DNA of 45,201 nt, taken from positions 1-45,201 of the forward strand of contig CAYQAS010000021.1 in the NCBI GenBank assembly GCA_964415525.1, given 5' to 3'. A model generated the notes under the pieces. That model was not told the origin of the DNA, did no database searches, and saw nothing but the letters and a program-made list of their open reading frames with translations. The position numbers and the translations under genes were made by a program. Positions 42,590 to 45,201 of the stretch are shown here, piece by piece. The DNA comes from CAZPUI01 sp964415525 (lineage in GTDB: Bacteria > Acidobacteriota > Holophagae > Holophagales > Holophagaceae). Each line of letters opens with the position of its first letter. Position 1 is the stretch's first letter.

Positions 42590-43858
42590 TTACCCCATGA
42601 GGAAGCTCTGCCAGGCGTCCCAGAACAGGGGGTAGGTCTTGGCTACACAGGCGGGATTGAGGAGGTTGCCTCCTGCCCGGAGTCCGCCCACGGCGGCTGC
42701 GAAGGCCATGCGGTGATCGTTCCGTGGGTCGAAGGGGGGGCGGGACGGGGAGGCGATACCGGGCCAGATCCGCAATGTGTGATCGCCCTCTACTTCCGCG
42801 TGACCCCCCAGCCACTGGACCAACTCAGCACTGGCCTGGAGTCGATCACACTCCTTGTGAGGCAGGGTGTGCAGGCCCGTGAGGCGGGAGGGCGCTGGCG
42901 CCAAGGCCGCGGTGGCCGCGAGTACCGGGCCGAGGTCTGGACAGAGCGTGAGATCTGCCGTCAGGCCCTGAGACAATGATCCGTGGAGATGCACTCGGTC
43001 AGCTTGGCAGTGAGTCTGGCAACCTCCGGCCTCAAGGATGGGGAGCAGGGCTCGATCCCCCTGAGGCTCCTCGGGATCCAGAGGATACAGTTCGACGGAG
43101 CGTCCGGTGACTGCGCCGGCACAGAGGAAGGCTGCGGCACCGCTCCAGTCACCCGTGATGTCCAGTGAACGGGCGGTGAGGCACCCTCCTGGAATCTCCC
43201 AGGTGCCAGAGGAGAGCCTGCTCTCACAACCGAATCGCCTGAGCCAGTGGACCGTCAATTCCAGATAGCTGGCGCTGGTCGGCGTGCCATCCCAGCGGAT
43301 GCGTCCACCCTCCGGAAGGGAGGCCGCTGCCAGAGCGAGTCCCGTCAGGAACTGGCTGCTGAGCTGGGCGTCCACCTGGACGTCTAGGCGGGAAAGTCCG
43401 TGGCGCGTCGGTGTCAAGATGCCCCCCCTTGCTTGGGATTCCCACCCCATTCCCAGGGGGCCGAGGGAGCGGAGGAGGGGCTCCAGGGGGCGTTCGAACA
43501 AACGCGGATCCCCCTCCATCCGCACCGGAACCGACAGATGCAGGGCCAAGACAGGCAAGAGGAATCGCAAGGTGGTGCCTGAGGCGCCCATGTGCAAAGG
43601 CATCGCCGGGGCCTGAAGGGCACCGCCTTCAACCCTCCACTGGGCGGCGGACTCGTGGAGGGGAATGCCACAGGCCTTCAGGGCGAGTCGCATCCACTTG
43701 GTGTCCTCGGCCTCCAGCCCTGAACTCAGCAGGGAGGTGCCGTGAGCGAGGGCGGCCAGGAGCAGGACGCGGTTGCTGACTGATTTGGACCCGGGGACAA
43801 GGACCCTGCCGAAGGGGCTGTCGGGGGGCAGGGGATTCCTTGGAAGGGAGATGACCAT
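42590..43858 (-). CDS. aroA: 3-phosphoshikimate 1-carboxyvinyltransferase (EPSP synthase)
   Basis: AroA joins shikimate 3-phosphate with phosphoenolpyruvate to make EPSP on the way to aromatic amino acids. The 422-residue protein has the first signature VLVPGSKSVSNRVLLLAALAHG (residues 19-40), the PEP-binding loop LHMGASGTTLRFLLP (about residues 88-102), and the C-terminal LPHKECDRL, DPRNDHRMAFAAAV and AKTYPLFWD. In the loop the usual GNAGTAMR Asn is Ala, which occurs in some class II enzymes and may influence glyphosate sensitivity. Length is typical. The gene is upstream of the sigma-54 activator and downstream of the small membrane protein on the same strand. Confidence 0.94.
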   Translation of the reverse strand: MVISLPRNPLPPDSPFGRVLVPGSKSVSNRVLLLAALAHGTSLLSSGLEAEDTKWMRLALKACGIPLHESAAQWRVEGGALQAPAMPLHMGASGTTLRFLLPVLALHLSVPVRMEGDPRLFERPLEPLLRSLGPLGMGWESQARGGILTPTRHGLSRLDVQVDAQLSSQFLTGLALAAASLPEGGRIRWDGTPTSASYLELTVHWLRRFGCESRLSSGTWEIPGGCLTARSLDITGDWSGAAAFLCAGAVTGRSVELYPLDPEEPQGDRALLPILEAGGCQTHCQADRVHLHGSLSQGLTADLTLCPDLGPVLAATAALAPAPSRLTGLHTLPHKECDRLQASAELVQWLGGHAEVEGDHTLRIWPGIASPSRPPFDPRNDHRMAFAAAVGGLRAGGNLLNPACVAKTYPLFWDAWQSFLMG

Positions 43859-43878
43859 GCCCCAGTGTAGCGAAGGGA

Positions 43879-44274
43879 CTATCGAGCATCCATGAATGGC
43901 ATGCTGACGGTCTTGTCGAAGGTCAGTTTCGTGCTGGTGATCCCGAAGAAATCCACATTCCGGGTGTAGTTCACGCGGATGGTGCAGGTTCCCGCATCCT
44001 TGTTGCCGGTCGTGTTGATGGTGATGGCGCCGGGGGCGAGGACTTCCGCGATCTCCTCCTCCTTGGCCTTCGCCATGATCTGGGCCTTGATCTCCTCGAC
44101 AGGACGCACCCCGGCCCGGCTCGCCAGTTCTCGGGTGGTGTTCATGATTGCATCATTGGATAGGTATTCGGGAACCACCTTCACGGCGACTCCACCGCCG
44201 AGAATGACCACGACCAGAGTCACCATGCACCCGATCTTGCCTTCTCCACGTTCGGTTCTGCGGCGCTTTTCCAT
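43879..44274 (-). CDS. Small single-span membrane protein, unknown function
   Basis: This 131-residue protein starts with a very basic N-terminus (MEKRRRTERGEGK) and one helix (IGCMVTLVVVILGGGVAVKVVPEYL, about 14-38). The extracytoplasmic part follows, about 93 residues (AIMNTTRELASRAG to TVSMPFMDAR). The layout resembles small pilin-like or DUF4845-type proteins that hold an N-terminal helix, but I cannot confirm a family. AGGAGG is 7 bases before the ATG. It is 20 bases upstream of aroA in transcript order and directly follows the unknown gene at 44290. Confidence 0.6.
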   Translation of the reverse strand: MEKRRRTERGEGKIGCMVTLVVVILGGGVAVKVVPEYLSNDAIMNTTRELASRAGVRPVEEIKAQIMAKAKEEEIAEVLAPGAITINTTGNKDAGTCTIRVNYTRNVDFFGITSTKLTFDKTVSMPFMDAR

Positions 44275-44289
44275 GTCGAGTCCTCCTGT

Positions 44290-45201
44290 TCAGGGTTTGA
44301 TGTCGTCGAGGATTTGTCGAGCCAACGGAGCCACCTGCGGTCCGTCGGGTCCGAAGAGGGTGGCCTTCGGAAAGCTTGCGGCACGGGCGAAGGCTTGGCG
44401 GGCATCGGGAAGAAAGACCTGTCCCAACCTCAGGAGACAGAGTCCCTCATAGTAGGCCAGGGTCCCCTGCGAAACGCCCTCCGTGCTCGTGAGGCGGGCC
44501 TCCCGCAGGATTTCCAGTGCCTTGTCGAAGCGGCGGAAGTGCATCAGGACCTGGGCTTGATGGAAGGCGAGAAGGCCAGCCTCGTCGCCTTTGGCACCGA
44601 GGTGTCTGAGTTGTAAGTCCACCAGCAGTAGTGGATAAGCACAATTCTCGTCGTGCAGTGGAAGTTCCACTGGGGCTGCCGCCACGGGGATCGCGAGGGT
44701 GCGGCCCTCCTGCTCTACCTCGAGGGAGGAACCCGCCTCCGAAAGGCGCGCGCGCAGATCGGAAACGGAGGCCAGGGGTTTGCCACCGGCCTTGGTAAGG
44801 GGGAGGAGGGGGCGGACGCCGACGGCAAGGGCGGCCTCCGAAGCCTCGAGTACCAGGGGACCAGGGAGCCCGACGACATCGAGCAGCCTCAGGCCGGCAT
44901 CCGGGATGGAGCGCTGGGGCTGCCGGTTGAAGCGCGTCACCAGGGAGGCCAGGGGATCCTGGTCCAATGGATTCAGAGGCCAGCGGCTCTCCTCTCCCGT
45001 GAGGGTGGCGAGGGCCACCTCCGGAGGGCGGCCCGGCGCGACGGTCAGGTAGCAGAGGAGTTCGGCCCCTTTGGTCATGCGGAGTCGCGCCTGGGCGTCC
45101 GCGAGGGATTCCTCCTTCGGTCCCTGCGGAAGGATCGCAACCTCCTTGAGGCGTTCTCCCAGACTCTGGAACTGGGAGGCTAGACGTTCCTTTCCGACGA
45201 A
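44290..45201 (-). CDS. Unknown protein with TPR-like repeats (5' end off the window)
   Basis: The frame is open to the window edge at 45201, so the N-terminus is missing. An ATG at 45078 is in frame, but the 41 codons upstream look coding (FVGKERLASQFQSLGERLKEVAIL, then ESLADAQARLRM), so translation probably starts further upstream. At least 303 residues are present. The last 100 residues carry TPR-like helices (GLLAFHQAQVLMHFRRFDKALEILREARL, GTLAYYEGLCLLRLGQVFLPDARQAFARAASFPKA). I recognise no family for the rest. It is 15 bases upstream of the small membrane protein, so both belong to the aroA transcript. Confidence 0.6.
   Translation of the reverse strand, partial: FVGKERLASQFQSLGERLKEVAILPQGPKEESLADAQARLRMTKGAELLCYLTVAPGRPPEVALATLTGEESRWPLNPLDQDPLASLVTRFNRQPQRSIPDAGLRLLDVVGLPGPLVLEASEAALAVGVRPLLPLTKAGGKPLASVSDLRARLSEAGSSLEVEQEGRTLAIPVAAAPVELPLHDENCAYPLLLVDLQLRHLGAKGDEAGLLAFHQAQVLMHFRRFDKALEILREARLTSTEGVSQGTLAYYEGLCLLRLGQVFLPDARQAFARAASFPKATLFGPDGPQVAPLARQILDDIKP

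Noticed and set aside
42540..42815. ATG at 42815 as start of the sigma-54 activator
   Set aside because: It would overlap aroA by 226 bases and add Arg/Pro-rich residues typical of an alternate-frame reading.

Overview
The window is a 45.2-kb, GC-rich piece of bacterial chromosome packed with protein-coding genes. I see no rRNA, tRNA, CRISPR array, transposase or phage gene. The host looks diderm: there is a predicted outer-membrane barrel, a lipobox-like lipoprotein, and LysM and M23 envelope proteins. Protein flavour (cytochrome bd, a FapR-like regulator next to fabH, many secreted coiled-coil proteins) reminds me of Acidobacteriota, perhaps Holophagae or Geothrix relatives. That is an impression from memory, not a phylogenetic result. 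A run of 100 Ns (25964-26063) marks an assembly gap.

Layout. 1-3184: cydA (5' end cut off), cydB and rsmI. 3226-4195: an AraC-type regulator with a good promoter and a terminator shared with the facing gene. 4213-6511 (minus): yebC, a TPR-like membrane protein and ybeY with an unusual basic tail. 6635-10311: rsmG, then on the minus strand a LysM protein, a PfkB kinase and a protein with a degenerate Smr-like end. 10476-11114: a small outer-membrane barrel. 11180-14963 (minus): pyrF followed by four membrane or secreted proteins of unknown function. 15031-18524: a secreted unknown, a dicarboxylate/amino acid symporter, a HAD phosphatase and moaC; the last three overlap by 4 bases. 18661-23541: M23 peptidase, a 643-residue lipoprotein, purine nucleoside phosphorylase and an AEC permease. 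23561-26168: a stand-alone CZB protein, mutL, and a repeat array built from the 3' end of mutL that contains the gap. 26207-28376: a fatty-acid module of candidate FapR operator, fapR, fabH and a convergent ACP hydrolase. 28440-39497: three methyltransferases, a 522-bp non-coding stretch, then two very large multi-domain glycan enzymes (1727 and 989 residues). 39561-45201 (minus): a sigma-54 activator with a large unknown N-terminal region, aroA, a small membrane protein and an unknown protein that runs off the window.

The two regions most worth a second look are the mutL-tail array and the fused glycan enzymes. In the array, at least three copies of the last 74 bases of mutL are separated by a structured spacer with a period of 215 bp. 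The last copy differs from the first at 8 bases but by only one amino acid, which suggests it was once the functional end of mutL. The two giant proteins overlap by 4 bases and between them carry a pyruvyl-transferase-like domain, an FkbM methyltransferase, two GT9 domains with the same four-cysteine motif, three GT2-like domains and a GT4 domain. They look like a surface-glycan assembly line compressed into two polypeptides.
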